Below, piece after piece: positions 6,599-15,005 of a DNA stretch of 56,914 nt. The notes below the pieces were generated by a model, which did not search any database, was not told the origin of the DNA, and worked only from the letters and a program-made list of their open reading frames with translations. The stretch is from Mucilaginibacter sp. (GTDB lineage Bacteria > Bacteroidota > Bacteroidia > Sphingobacteriales > Sphingobacteriaceae). Made by a program: the position numbers and the translations under genes. Position 1 is the first letter of the stretch; the number at the start of each line of letters is the position of its first letter. The DNA lies in assembly GCF_025362475.1 (NCBI RefSeq), contig NZ_JANYGH010000043.1, positions 1 through 56,914 on the forward strand, given 5' to 3'.

Positions 6599-9271
6599 AT
6601 GGTTAGGTTATTTATGCGGTCGTTTGTTTCTGCTTGGTTTTCAGCTGTATTACTGGTTGTTTTATTGATATTTAATACACAATACATATATGCCCAGGCG
6701 CCGTCAATAAAGTATACAACTCCGCATGTTTATGTAATTAACAAGCCCATAACGCCTTTGGCACCTGCAAATACAGGCGGCGCAGTTCCTGCAGTAGCTT
6801 ATGGGCTGGTAAGTACCCTGGCCGAAAGGGGGGGATCTGGTTCCAATAACGGCTCCATATCAATAACTCCTCTTAACGTCACCAAGGATGTGGCTGTCGA
6901 TGCACTTGGCAATATTTATTTAGTAGGAGATAGTAGAATTTGGAAAATTACCCCGGCAGGTAAATTAGTACCTGTTGCTGGCGTTGACGGCGCTGGTTTT
7001 GTGGATGGAGTAGGCACGGATGTTGGATTTAATAATCCATGGAGAATAGCTGTTGACGTTTCGAACAATGTTTATGTTTGTGATAATTATAATAATGCGA
7101 TAAGAAAAATTACCCCGGAGGGATCCGTAACTACGGTCGCCGGGCACCGTATTCCTGGCTTTTTGGACGGCAGAGGTGTGGCTGCTGCTTTTTATACCCC
7201 GTGTGGAATTACTGTTGATGCCAATGGAATTGTTTATGTGGTAGATCAGTATAATTTTAGTATTCGTAAAATTGATCAGTCGGGGCTTGTCACAACGTTG
7301 GCCGGTACGGGATTTTTCGGGCCAAAAGATGGCCAAGGGAAGGCTGCATCATTTAGTGAGATGTATGATATTGCCGTAGATGCAGCCGGCAACTTATATG
7401 TTGCTGATGGTGGCAATTGTAAAATAAGAAAGATTACCCCAGCCGGTTTGGTTACTACTTTTGCTGGCAAAGGTTCGCCGGGATTTGCTGATGGGGTGGG
7501 CAAAGCTGCTGTATTTGAGTTTCCAACCGGTATAGTTATTGATAAAATTGGTAATCTATACGTTGCTGATGGTTACTTCAATCAGCGTATCAGAAAAATA
7601 ACGCCGTCGGGAGTGGTTACTACTTTAGCCGGGAATGGTAACCCGGGGTTCAATAACGGTATTGGTACCGAAGCAACTTTTTCAGATCCTATAGGTATAG
7701 GTATTGACAATGCCGGATATGTATATGTTGCTGATTATGGAAATCATGCATTTAGAAAGATAAGCATATGGGGATATGCAATTGATAAAGCCTTGCCGGC
7801 CGGTCTTAGTTTCGACGGCAGAACTGGAGTCGTTTCCGGCAGTCCCACCCAACTTTCGCCAGCAACAGACTACATTGTAACAGCCTATAATGGTGATGGT
7901 AGCAGTAGTACTGTTGTAAATATTGAGGTAGCACTGAGCATTGTGCAAAAGCCATCGGTAATAACCTTCCCCCCTCCGGTAAAAATTAAAATTGATGCTG
8001 ATAATATTTTACATCCCGAGGCTACCAGTACCAATAATGAAACCCCAATAACTTATACCAGCAGTAATCCGGCGGTTGCTTATTTAGGGGCAGACGGACA
8101 GATCCATGTAATTGCACCGGGAATTACAATTATTACAGCAAACCAGCAAGGTAACGAGAATTATAGTGATGCCGCCCCGGTATCGGTGCCCTATACTATA
8201 ACTCAGGATCAGGTTATCGTGTTTCCGGCTATAGCCATTAAAAAGATATGTGATGCTGATTTTTTTGCAGGTGCTGTAAGCTCAAATTCAACTATTCCAC
8301 TTACCTATATTAGTAGTAATCCTGCCGTTGCTACCGTTTCACAAGTAGGGGATATTCATATTGCGGGCCCTGGTAGTGCTACTATCACTGTTTCGCAAGG
8401 TGGGAGTAATTTATATAATGAAGCTTTACCGGTTTCGCAAACGTTAACGGTAAACCCTCTGATAACGCCATCAGTAAAAATCAGTCCCGATTTTTATGCT
8501 AGTTGCGATGGGCTATTGCTAGCCTATACCGCAACGCCCACAAACGGCGGCAATAACCCAACTTATCAATGGAGGCTGAACGGTAATAACAGCGGCGATA
8601 ACAGTGCGGTTTACACCAGTACCACCTTAAAAACCGGCGATGTGATTACCTGTATAGTTACCAATAATGATCAATGTACGCCGGTTTCATCGCCGGTATC
8701 AAACCCGGGTTCGCTCAGTGCCGATCCTAATGTTACTACGGAGTTGGTTATCTCATCATCAGCAACAACGGTTGATATAGGTACACCTATCACCTTCAAG
8801 GCAACGGCGTCTGCCAATGTTCCGATTGTACCGGCATATACCTGGATGGTGAATGGGCAAATAGCAGGCACCAACAGTGCCACTTTTACTTCTAACACCT
8901 TATCAGATGGCGATGTGGTTACCTGTGGTATTCTTATTGAAGGCAAATGTATTGTTAACCCATCGGTTACATCCAATAGCATAACCGTTTCTGTATTAAT
9001 ACCCGTAAAAATAATTGTACCTAATGCCTTTACTCCAAACGGCGATGGAAGTAACGATACCTGGAATATTGCAGCATTACTATCTTATCCTAATTGCACG
9101 GTAAGTATCTACAACCGTTATGGCGCGGCTGTTTATCAATCTAAAGGGTACCAATACCCCTGGGATGGACGAATGAACGGTAAGCAACTACCAGCCGGCA
9201 CCTATTATTACATTATAGACACCCAAAAGGATAACCAAAAACTGTCGGGACCGGTAACTATATTGAGGTAG
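6599..9271 (+). CDS. Secreted NHL-propeller and Ig-like protein with T9SS type B sorting domain
   Basis: An 890-residue exported protein. Residues 1-33 are a signal peptide ending in YAQA. Residues about 85-395 hold six NHL units (for example NVYVCDNYNNAIRKITP, NLYVADGGNCKIRKITP), enough for a six-bladed propeller. About 395-450 resemble a putative Ig domain (LPAGLSFDGRTGVVSGSP), 455-640 are two Big/MBG-like units (ITYTSSNPAVAYL and LTYISSNPAVATV), and 645-805 two Ig-like units with paired cysteines. Residues about 810-890 (FTPNGDGSNDTWNI, WDGRMNGKQLPAGTYYY) are the gliding-motility-associated C-terminal domain that directs type IX secretion. The ligand is unknown; surface adhesion or binding is inferred. 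Its neighbour is gldA. Confidence 0.9.
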   Translation: MVRLFMRSFVSAWFSAVLLVVLLIFNTQYIYAQAPSIKYTTPHVYVINKPITPLAPANTGGAVPAVAYGLVSTLAERGGSGSNNGSISITPLNVTKDVAVDALGNIYLVGDSRIWKITPAGKLVPVAGVDGAGFVDGVGTDVGFNNPWRIAVDVSNNVYVCDNYNNAIRKITPEGSVTTVAGHRIPGFLDGRGVAAAFYTPCGITVDANGIVYVVDQYNFSIRKIDQSGLVTTLAGTGFFGPKDGQGKAASFSEMYDIAVDAAGNLYVADGGNCKIRKITPAGLVTTFAGKGSPGFADGVGKAAVFEFPTGIVIDKIGNLYVADGYFNQRIRKITPSGVVTTLAGNGNPGFNNGIGTEATFSDPIGIGIDNAGYVYVADYGNHAFRKISIWGYAIDKALPAGLSFDGRTGVVSGSPTQLSPATDYIVTAYNGDGSSSTVVNIEVALSIVQKPSVITFPPPVKIKIDADNILHPEATSTNNETPITYTSSNPAVAYLGADGQIHVIAPGITIITANQQGNENYSDAAPVSVPYTITQDQVIVFPAIAIKKICDADFFAGAVSSNSTIPLTYISSNPAVATVSQVGDIHIAGPGSATITVSQGGSNLYNEALPVSQTLTVNPLITPSVKISPDFYASCDGLLLAYTATPTNGGNNPTYQWRLNGNNSGDNSAVYTSTTLKTGDVITCIVTNNDQCTPVSSPVSNPGSLSADPNVTTELVISSSATTVDIGTPITFKATASANVPIVPAYTWMVNGQIAGTNSATFTSNTLSDGDVVTCGILIEGKCIVNPSVTSNSITVSVLIPVKIIVPNAFTPNGDGSNDTWNIAALLSYPNCTVSIYNRYGAAVYQSKGYQYPWDGRMNGKQLPAGTYYYIIDTQKDNQKLSGPVTILR

Positions 9272-9298
9272 TTGTTAATTGCCACTGTCCCACGGTAA

Positions 9299-9324
9299 CG
9301 GACACCTGCGGACGGACGGACACC
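9299..9324. repeat. GTCCG-family repeat, copy 7 (half element)
   Basis: CGGACACCTGCGGACGGACGGACACC: only the right arm of the family is present, 4 kb from the main cluster. It is followed by the TTCCGAAATCCGAAAT filler also seen near 5690. Confidence 0.75.
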
Positions 9325-9388
9325 CCCAATCTAAAATAAATCCGAAATCGAAATTCCGAAATCCGAAATACTCTTCTAATTTTACGGC

Positions 9389-10093
9389 ATGAGTATCCGG
9401 GTAGAAGCATTGACAAAAGTTTACGGCGATCAAAAAGCGGTTGATGGTATTAGTTTTACTGCCGGGCCCGGCGTGCTGGGTTTCCTGGGGCCAAATGGCG
9501 CGGGTAAATCAACCACCATGAAGATACTTACCTGCTTTATACCACAAACATCGGGTACGGCATCTGTATGCGGGTTTGATGTAGTGAGCCAGTCGCTTGA
9601 TGTACGCAGGCACATTGGCTACCTGCCAGAAAGTAACCCGCTTTACCTGGATATGTATGTAAAAGAGTCGATGGCGTTTATAGCAGGCATCCATAAAATG
9701 CATGAGCCCGAAAAACGCATAGCCGAAGTTATTGAGCAAACCGGCCTGGGGCCCGAGCAGCATAAAAAAATAGGGCAGCTATCTAAAGGCTACCGCCAGC
9801 GTGTGGGGCTTGCGCAGGCAATTCTGCACAATCCCGATGTGCTGATACTGGACGAACCCACATCCGGCCTCGATCCTAATCAGCTTATCGGCATCCGCCA
9901 GTTAATTACAGATCTTGGCAAAACCAAAACCATTATCCTATCTACCCATATCATGCAGGAAGTTGAAGTTGTATGCGATAAAGTGATCATTATTAACAAA
10001 GGAAAAATAGTAGCCGATGATACCCTCAAAGGCTTGCTGGGTAAAAATAATAAAAGTACGCTTGAAGGTATTTTTATTAGTCTTACCAATTGA
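9389..10093 (+). CDS. gldA: Gliding-motility-type ABC transporter ATPase (GldA-like)
   Basis: ATP-binding subunit of an ABC-2 type transporter. Walker A GPNGAGKST is at 34-42, the signature LSKGYRQR at 131-138, Walker B VLILDEP at 151-157 and the switch histidine in STHIM at 187. In Flavobacterium johnsoniae GldA works with the GldF permease and GldG; a fused gldF-gldG lies 2.5 kb downstream at 12567, which supports the assignment. At 234 residues it is shorter than the roughly 300 I recall for GldA and ends soon after the ATPase core, so it may be a compact variant or another ABC-2 ATPase. TAATTTTA at 9378-9385 is close to a -7 box. Confidence 0.75.
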   Translation: MSIRVEALTKVYGDQKAVDGISFTAGPGVLGFLGPNGAGKSTTMKILTCFIPQTSGTASVCGFDVVSQSLDVRRHIGYLPESNPLYLDMYVKESMAFIAGIHKMHEPEKRIAEVIEQTGLGPEQHKKIGQLSKGYRQRVGLAQAILHNPDVLILDEPTSGLDPNQLIGIRQLITDLGKTKTIILSTHIMQEVEVVCDKVIIINKGKIVADDTLKGLLGKNNKSTLEGIFISLTN

Positions 10094-10119
10094 TAAATGA
10101 ATTTAATCAGCTAAGTTTG
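10090..10119 (+). promoter_or_regulatory. Complete Bacteroidota promoter for the first barrel gene
   Basis: TTG (10090-10092), 19 nt, TAAGTTTG (10112-10119): both boxes and the spacing match the consensus. The -33 box overlaps the end of gldA. Confidence 0.75.
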
Positions 10120-10144
10120 CGCCACTTAACCTTATTATAATCAT

Positions 10145-10786
10145 ATGAAAAAAAACTTACTTGCATTAGTTGTTTTATTATGCGCTGTAGTTAGCGCCAA
10201 CGCCCAATCCTTTGGAGGCGATGCAGACCGTACACCCAGATTAAGCGCTGGTTTTGGAGCCGGTGGCACAATAGGATCACACTCCGGCGATTATCCCGCA
10301 GCGGGCAGTGTAGATGTAAAGCTTGAATTTCCTATAGCATCAAGCCCGGTAAGTATCACCGCTTCAGCAGCTTATACTTTTTTTGTATCGAAAGACGGTT
10401 ACTATTTTGGCTACAATAGCAATGAAGGTAATTATAGCAGCGGTTCGCTGGCATCATTTGCTCCCGTTATGCTGGGTGCCCGTGTATATGCCGGTAAACT
10501 GTTTTTTGAAGGTGCAGCCGGCGCTTCCTTTAACCTTAACTCCAACCACAGCGATTATACCAGCAAAACTGTTGCATTGGTTCTTTCGCCAAGCATAGGT
10601 TATGGTTTTAGGTTTGGCTCGTCTCAAAAGTTTGGCCTGGATCTTAGTCTTGCCTATGAAACCCGTTTGGAAAGCAACAAAAGTATTATTTTATATAACG
10701 ATGGCATGGGTAACTCCTACACTGCGGGTGGTTATGGTAATTACAACCAGATTGCTTGCCATGTGGCTTTTAGCCTTGGTTTGTAA
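10145..10786 (+). CDS. Small outer-membrane beta-barrel protein, paralog 1
   Basis: A 213-residue protein with a signal peptide (MKKNLLALVVLLCAVVSANAQ). The rest alternates polar and hydrophobic residues in Gly/Tyr/Ser-rich strands and ends LGL after a final strand (CHVAFSLGL), as in 8-stranded outer-membrane barrels. The function is not recognised. It is clearly related to the next gene (shared SAGF, GARVY, LFFEG, YGFRFGSS, GLDLSLAYE), so the two are a tandem duplication. It has its own promoter and terminator. Confidence 0.75.
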   Translation: MKKNLLALVVLLCAVVSANAQSFGGDADRTPRLSAGFGAGGTIGSHSGDYPAAGSVDVKLEFPIASSPVSITASAAYTFFVSKDGYYFGYNSNEGNYSSGSLASFAPVMLGARVYAGKLFFEGAAGASFNLNSNHSDYTSKTVALVLSPSIGYGFRFGSSQKFGLDLSLAYETRLESNKSIILYNDGMGNSYTAGGYGNYNQIACHVAFSLGL

Positions 10787-10808
10787 CCAAATTAAAAAAG
10801 TATTGATG

Positions 10809-10838
10809 AACCCTGGTATTACATACCGGGGTTTTTTA
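10809..10838 (+). terminator. Terminator of barrel paralog 1
   Basis: AACCCTGGTAT pairs with ATACCGGGGTT (one G-U) and is followed by TTTTT. Confidence 0.85.
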
Positions 10839-10944
10839 TTAAATATTTACAAGGTACATATTATTTTACATGGTTTGTTGCATTTGTAAACTTGCTAACG
10901 TAAAGATTTTAAATGCCTTAACCATGAATAACCTTATCACTTAT

Positions 10945-11547
10945 ATGAAGAAATTATTGCTTGCAATGGCAATTTTAATTGGCTTTGCAGTTGATGCCCA
11001 TGCGCAAACAAACTACAACACACAGCCACGCGTTAGCGCTGGTTTTATATATGGAGGAGCATTAGGCGCTGCCGCCAACAATTATACCTACGCCAGCGGA
11101 TTTTTAGTAAAGTATGAATTGCCTGTTAAATCTATACCCCTGAGCCTTACGCTTACATCAGGGTACAGCTTTTTTATTTCCCAAACCAGGTTCTACTCTT
11201 ACATTAATCCTGGCAATGGTGGTGGTACGCATGTTAGTTATTCGGCCGCTGCCTTTGTTCCGTTAGAAATAGGCGCAAGGGTTTATATAGCCAACAAACT
11301 ATACTTTGAGGGTAACATTGGGGCATCACTAAATGTAAACTCGCCCCATGAGTATTATACCGATAAAACGCTTGCATTATTGGTTTCGCCCAACCTGGGT
11401 TATTCTTTTCGCTTTGGCTCATCGGGTAAAGCAGGCTTAGATTTAAGTTTAGGCTACGAAAATCGTTTCGAGAGCGCGAGCTTAAATTATTACCAGGGCA
11501 ATTATGGCAGGCTTGCATTAAGCGCTGCATTTAGTTTGGGGTTGTAA
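10945..11547 (+). CDS. Small outer-membrane beta-barrel protein, paralog 2
   Basis: A 200-residue exported barrel-like protein related to 10145-10786 through most of its length (RVSAGF near the start, GARVYIANKLYFEGNIGASL, YSFRFGSSGKAGLDLSLGYE, ending AAFSLGL). The ATG at 10945 is preferred over one 21 nt upstream because it gives a compact signal peptide (MKKLLLAMAILIGFAVDAHAQ). No exact promoter box is visible; TTGCATTTG at 10884-10892 is the nearest. The function is unknown. Tandem barrel copies beside gliding genes suggest an envelope role but do not prove a link to T9SS. Confidence 0.75.
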   Translation: MKKLLLAMAILIGFAVDAHAQTNYNTQPRVSAGFIYGGALGAAANNYTYASGFLVKYELPVKSIPLSLTLTSGYSFFISQTRFYSYINPGNGGGTHVSYSAAAFVPLEIGARVYIANKLYFEGNIGASLNVNSPHEYYTDKTLALLVSPNLGYSFRFGSSGKAGLDLSLGYENRFESASLNYYQGNYGRLALSAAFSLGL

Positions 11548-11570
11548 TTTCATTAAACCTAAATACCAGG

Positions 11571-11597
11571 GCTCCGGGCATTTGCCGGGGCTTTTTT
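11571..11597 (+). terminator. Terminator of barrel paralog 2
   Basis: GCTCCGGGCA and TGCCGGGGC form a stem with one bulge, followed by six T residues. Confidence 0.8.
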
Positions 11598-11904
11598 ATT
11601 GCGATGATTTTTGAGGGCGATAAAAACGGGTTAGGTTGATACCAGCACCTTCCTGATGATATTTTAGTAAAACTACAGGCATCAAAGGCCACTTTGAGAA
11701 AGAGAAAATCGGCCCACTAAATAATTTATGAAAATAATTAATATCCTGTAATACAGATCATTGTAATCAGATGTAATTATCACTACATTTATCTACTATT
11801 ACAATCTGCTATTTCATTTTATAGCTAATAATCCCGGTTTTGATGATAAGTTTAAAGCCTGGAAAATGTTGCCAGGCCTTTAAATAACCTAAAAATAAAA
11901 TATC
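11598..11904. other. Gene-free spacer with a hairpin next to the following start codon
   Basis: No frame here looks coding. At 11851-11884 TTTAAAGCCTGG pairs with CCAGGCCTTTAAA (one bulge). It ends 20 nt before the ATG at 11905, so it would lie in that gene's leader or end an upstream transcript; no T-run follows. The rest is AT-rich and featureless. Confidence 0.5.
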
Positions 11905-12402
11905 ATGAAAACATTATTAATTGTATTAGCAAGCATTAATGGTTTGATGTCATTATGCAGCTGCAGTAAACAAATCCATTCCCATAAACAGGTTATGGTA
12001 AGCTACCACACCAAAGATGATGTTATGAAACAATTTGGCGTTCCCGACGAAAAACGAGAAGCAAACCACCTTACCGAATGGCTTTACAATTGTGATACTT
12101 CATCCAACCTTTATCATTCAAAAACAAAAGTGGGAATCGATGGAACATATAATACCGTTTACGGCAGTTTAAATCATAATACGGTAACTACTGATAAATT
12201 TACACCCTTTAACAAGTACGTAAAATTCACCTTTGATGAGCAGGGTAAGGTTGTAAATTGGGATTCAGATCATGTAAATTTTGAGGAGCGAAAAAAGAAA
12301 CCCGGCGCTACAATAGCATTGGTAGTGGGTTGTGTAGCAGCGGCAACTCTTTTTGTTGTTAGTTTGGTTGCTGTAAATGATTTTAGTAATTGGGGATATT
12401 GA
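11905..12402 (+). CDS. Small lipoprotein with BamE/SmpA-like N-terminal half
   Basis: A 165-residue protein with a signal sequence and lipobox (MSLCSC, Cys20 probable). About 30-115 contain a stretch like the SmpA/BamE fold (DDVMKQFGVPDEKRE, TEWLYNC, YVKFTFDEQGKVVNWD), a pattern seen in many small lipoproteins that compare a tag residue with a strand. Residues 138-158 form a hydrophobic segment near the C-terminus, unusual for an outer-membrane lipoprotein. The function is not recognised. It is isolated between two terminators. Confidence 0.6.
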   Translation: MKTLLIVLASINGLMSLCSCSKQIHSHKQVMVSYHTKDDVMKQFGVPDEKREANHLTEWLYNCDTSSNLYHSKTKVGIDGTYNTVYGSLNHNTVTTDKFTPFNKYVKFTFDEQGKVVNWDSDHVNFEERKKKPGATIALVVGCVAAATLFVVSLVAVNDFSNWGY

Positions 12403-12442
12403 GTTTTATTTAAAAAAAATTAAGTAAATATCCTTGCATGAG

Positions 12443-12471
12443 GTCCCGGTATTATTTGGCGGGACTTTTTT
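12443..12471 (+). terminator. Terminator downstream of the small lipoprotein gene
   Basis: GTCCCG pairs with CGGGAC across an AT-rich loop and is followed by six T residues. Confidence 0.8.
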
Positions 12472-12511
12472 GTTATGGCGATTTTTAAGTTTTATAATTC
12501 AAAAGTACACC

Positions 12512-12542
12512 TTTGCTTTAGTGTATTATTGTTGTAATTTCG
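12512..12542 (+). promoter_or_regulatory. Promoter of gldFG
   Basis: TTTG (12512-12515), 19 nt, TAATTTCG (12535-12542). One mismatch in the -7 box. The predicted start of transcription is about 18 nt before the GTG codon. Confidence 0.65.
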
Positions 12543-12566
12543 GCGTTTCAGCATAAATATACGGCA

Positions 12567-14972
12567 GTGCTTAGCATCTTAAAAAAAGAAATAATATCAT
12601 ACCTCAGTTCGCTGGTAGCCTATGTTACCATTGGCGTATTTTTATTGGTGTTGGGCTTATTCCTGTGGGTGTTTCCAGATTCCAGCATCCTGGATTATGG
12701 CTATGCCGGGCTCGAAAGCCTTTTCAGTACCGCTCCATACCTGTTCATGTTCCTGATCCCGGCTATCACTATGAGGTCCTTAGCTGAGGAACGTAAGGAG
12801 GGTACTTTCGAATTACTTTTTACACGCCCCTTAAAAGATTGGGAAATAGTGCTGGGCAAATATTTTGCCTGCCTGCTTATTGTACTTTTTGCACTGCTGC
12901 CTACATTGGTTTATTATTTTTCGGTAAGTACGCTGGGTACGCCGCAGGGCAATATTGATAGTGGAGCAGTTATAGGATCATACATCGGCTTGTTTTTATT
13001 AGGCGCGGCATTTGCTGCTATTGGTCTGTTTGCCTCCTCTATCACCAAAAATCAAATCATAGCTTTTACTGTAGCTGTTTTCCTGTGTTTCTTCTTCTAT
13101 AGCGGTTTTGATTCTTTAAGTCAACTATTATCCCTGCAGGAGCTGGGTTTGCAGAGTTTAGGTATAACACAACATTACCAGTCTGTAAGCCGCGGTGTAC
13201 TTGATACCCGCGACCTGGTTTACTTTATCCTGTTAGCGGGGATATTTACCTGGCTTACCTTATTTGTACTGATAAAACAGCGGCAAAAAGAATTGCGCGG
13301 TACAATCATGATCGGCCTGTTAGCGGTATTTATCGCCCTGGGCGTACTATCGCAATATGCTTTTACCCGGATTGATTTTACTACCGAGAAGCGTTTTACC
13401 ATATCATCCGTAAGCAGGCAGATCATGGATGGCCTGCCGAAGCCGGTACAGGTTACTGTTTACCTGCAGGGCAATGGTTTGCCTGGCGGGATGAAACGCC
13501 TGCAAAATGCCACAAAGGATATGCTTAGTGATTTAAGCGCCTATAGTCATCATCGCCTGCAATTTGAATTTGTCGACCTAATTGCATCTATCAAAAACTT
13601 ATCTCCCGATCAGCAAAAACAAACCTATGAGGATTTGGGAGCAAAAGGTGTGGTGGGACAAAAGCTAAGTTTTAAAACCGACGACGGCGTATCTGAAAAA
13701 TTGATATTCCCCGAAGCAGTTGTAAAAACGGGCGACAAGGAAGTAGTCGTAAATTTAATACAAACCCGGATAGGTTCATCAGAAGAAGAACAATTAAATA
13801 ATTCTATTCAGAATTTAGAATACGCCTTTTCATCGGCTGTAAAAAAAGCGGTAAGCGGTGGCAAGCAACAAATTGGTTTTACCGAAGGGCATCATGAATT
13901 AACCGATCTGCAATTGAATGATGCTATGAAAGCTTTATCAGATGGGTTTGAGGTTGGCCGGCTAAACCTGGCAACTATTCCATTTAAAGCATTACAAAAC
14001 ATCAAACTACTGGTGATCCCTAAACCCGACAGGAGATTTACCGAACTGGAGAAATTTAAGCTCGACCAATATATTATGCGTGGTGGCCGTGTACTATGGA
14101 CTATTGACCAGGTAAGTGCCGAGCTGGATAGCCTGCGCGGGCATGGCGGCGAGCAACTGGCCTTTGCAAAACAATTGAATCTTGATGACCAGCTTTTCAG
14201 GTACGGGGTACGTATCAATTATGACCTTATAGCAGATATGAACTGTTCGCCAATACCAGTAAGTACCGGTAATGTGGGCGGGCAGGCACAGATCCAGATG
14301 CTGCCCTGGTTGTTTAACCCCTTGTTTATGCCGGTTTCAAAGCATCCCATAGTAAAAAACCTGGATGCTATTCACAGTGAATTTGTAAGCACAATTGATC
14401 TGCTCGAAGCCAAAGACATTAAGAAAACAATCCTGTTAACATCATCTCCTTATAATAAAAAGATGAGTGCGCCCCATGTGCTATCCTTACAGGCGCTGGA
14501 GCAGGAACCAAATCCTAAGGATTTTCAAAGTACACCAAAAACTGTTGGCGTGCTTTTGGAAGGCAAATTTATATCCAACTGGCGCAATCGCCCATTACCT
14601 GATAGTTTAAATGAGCAGGTGAGTATACTGCCAGAAAGCAAGCCCACAAAGATGGTAGTGATAAGCGATGGCGATATTTTAAAGAACCAGGTAGGAGGGG
14701 ATGGCTCGCCTTTTCCGTTGGGATATGACCGTTATACACAACAAACCTACGGCAATAGAAATTTGCTGCTCAATATTGCCGATTATATGACCGATGATTC
14801 TGGCCTTATTGCGCTGCGTACCAAAGAGATAAAGATTCGCCTGCTGAACAGGGCACGTATCCGTAACGAAAAATTGTACTGGCAACTGGTAAATACAGCA
14901 GGCCCACTTGCTTTAGTGTTAATATGTGCTATTTTTCAACATTATATCCGCAAGCGAAAGTATGCCCATTAA
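12567..14972 (+). CDS. gldFG: GldF-GldG fusion: ABC-2 permease joined to its substrate-binding-like partner
   Basis: Membrane component of the gliding-associated ABC transporter. Residues 1-240 are an ABC-2 permease with six hydrophobic segments and the conserved EERKEGTFELLFTRPL (about 74-89), as in GldF. A further membrane segment near 245-265 leads into a long periplasmic GldG-type region (about 270-770; FTEGHHEL, VLWTIDQV, VVISDGDILKNQ), and a last membrane helix lies at about 775-795. In F. johnsoniae GldF and GldG are separate proteins of about 240 and 560 residues; here one frame covers both. The start is GTG at 12567, supported by the promoter 25 nt upstream. The probable partner ATPase is at 9389. 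Confidence 0.85.
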   Translation: MLSILKKEIISYLSSLVAYVTIGVFLLVLGLFLWVFPDSSILDYGYAGLESLFSTAPYLFMFLIPAITMRSLAEERKEGTFELLFTRPLKDWEIVLGKYFACLLIVLFALLPTLVYYFSVSTLGTPQGNIDSGAVIGSYIGLFLLGAAFAAIGLFASSITKNQIIAFTVAVFLCFFFYSGFDSLSQLLSLQELGLQSLGITQHYQSVSRGVLDTRDLVYFILLAGIFTWLTLFVLIKQRQKELRGTIMIGLLAVFIALGVLSQYAFTRIDFTTEKRFTISSVSRQIMDGLPKPVQVTVYLQGNGLPGGMKRLQNATKDMLSDLSAYSHHRLQFEFVDLIASIKNLSPDQQKQTYEDLGAKGVVGQKLSFKTDDGVSEKLIFPEAVVKTGDKEVVVNLIQTRIGSSEEEQLNNSIQNLEYAFSSAVKKAVSGGKQQIGFTEGHHELTDLQLNDAMKALSDGFEVGRLNLATIPFKALQNIKLLVIPKPDRRFTELEKFKLDQYIMRGGRVLWTIDQVSAELDSLRGHGGEQLAFAKQLNLDDQLFRYGVRINYDLIADMNCSPIPVSTGNVGGQAQIQMLPWLFNPLFMPVSKHPIVKNLDAIHSEFVSTIDLLEAKDIKKTILLTSSPYNKKMSAPHVLSLQALEQEPNPKDFQSTPKTVGVLLEGKFISNWRNRPLPDSLNEQVSILPESKPTKMVVISDGDILKNQVGGDGSPFPLGYDRYTQQTYGNRNLLLNIADYMTDDSGLIALRTKEIKIRLLNRARIRNEKLYWQLVNTAGPLALVLICAIFQHYIRKRKYAH

Positions 14973-14978
14973 ATTTTA

Positions 14979-14986
14979 TATTTTTG
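14979..14986 (+). promoter_or_regulatory. Promoter -7 element of dnaN
   Basis: TATTTTTG, an exact TAnnTTTG match 19 nt before the ATG at 15006. No TTG at the expected upstream distance. Confidence 0.55.
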
Positions 14987-15005
14987 ATAGATTAATTAGA
15001 CCCAT

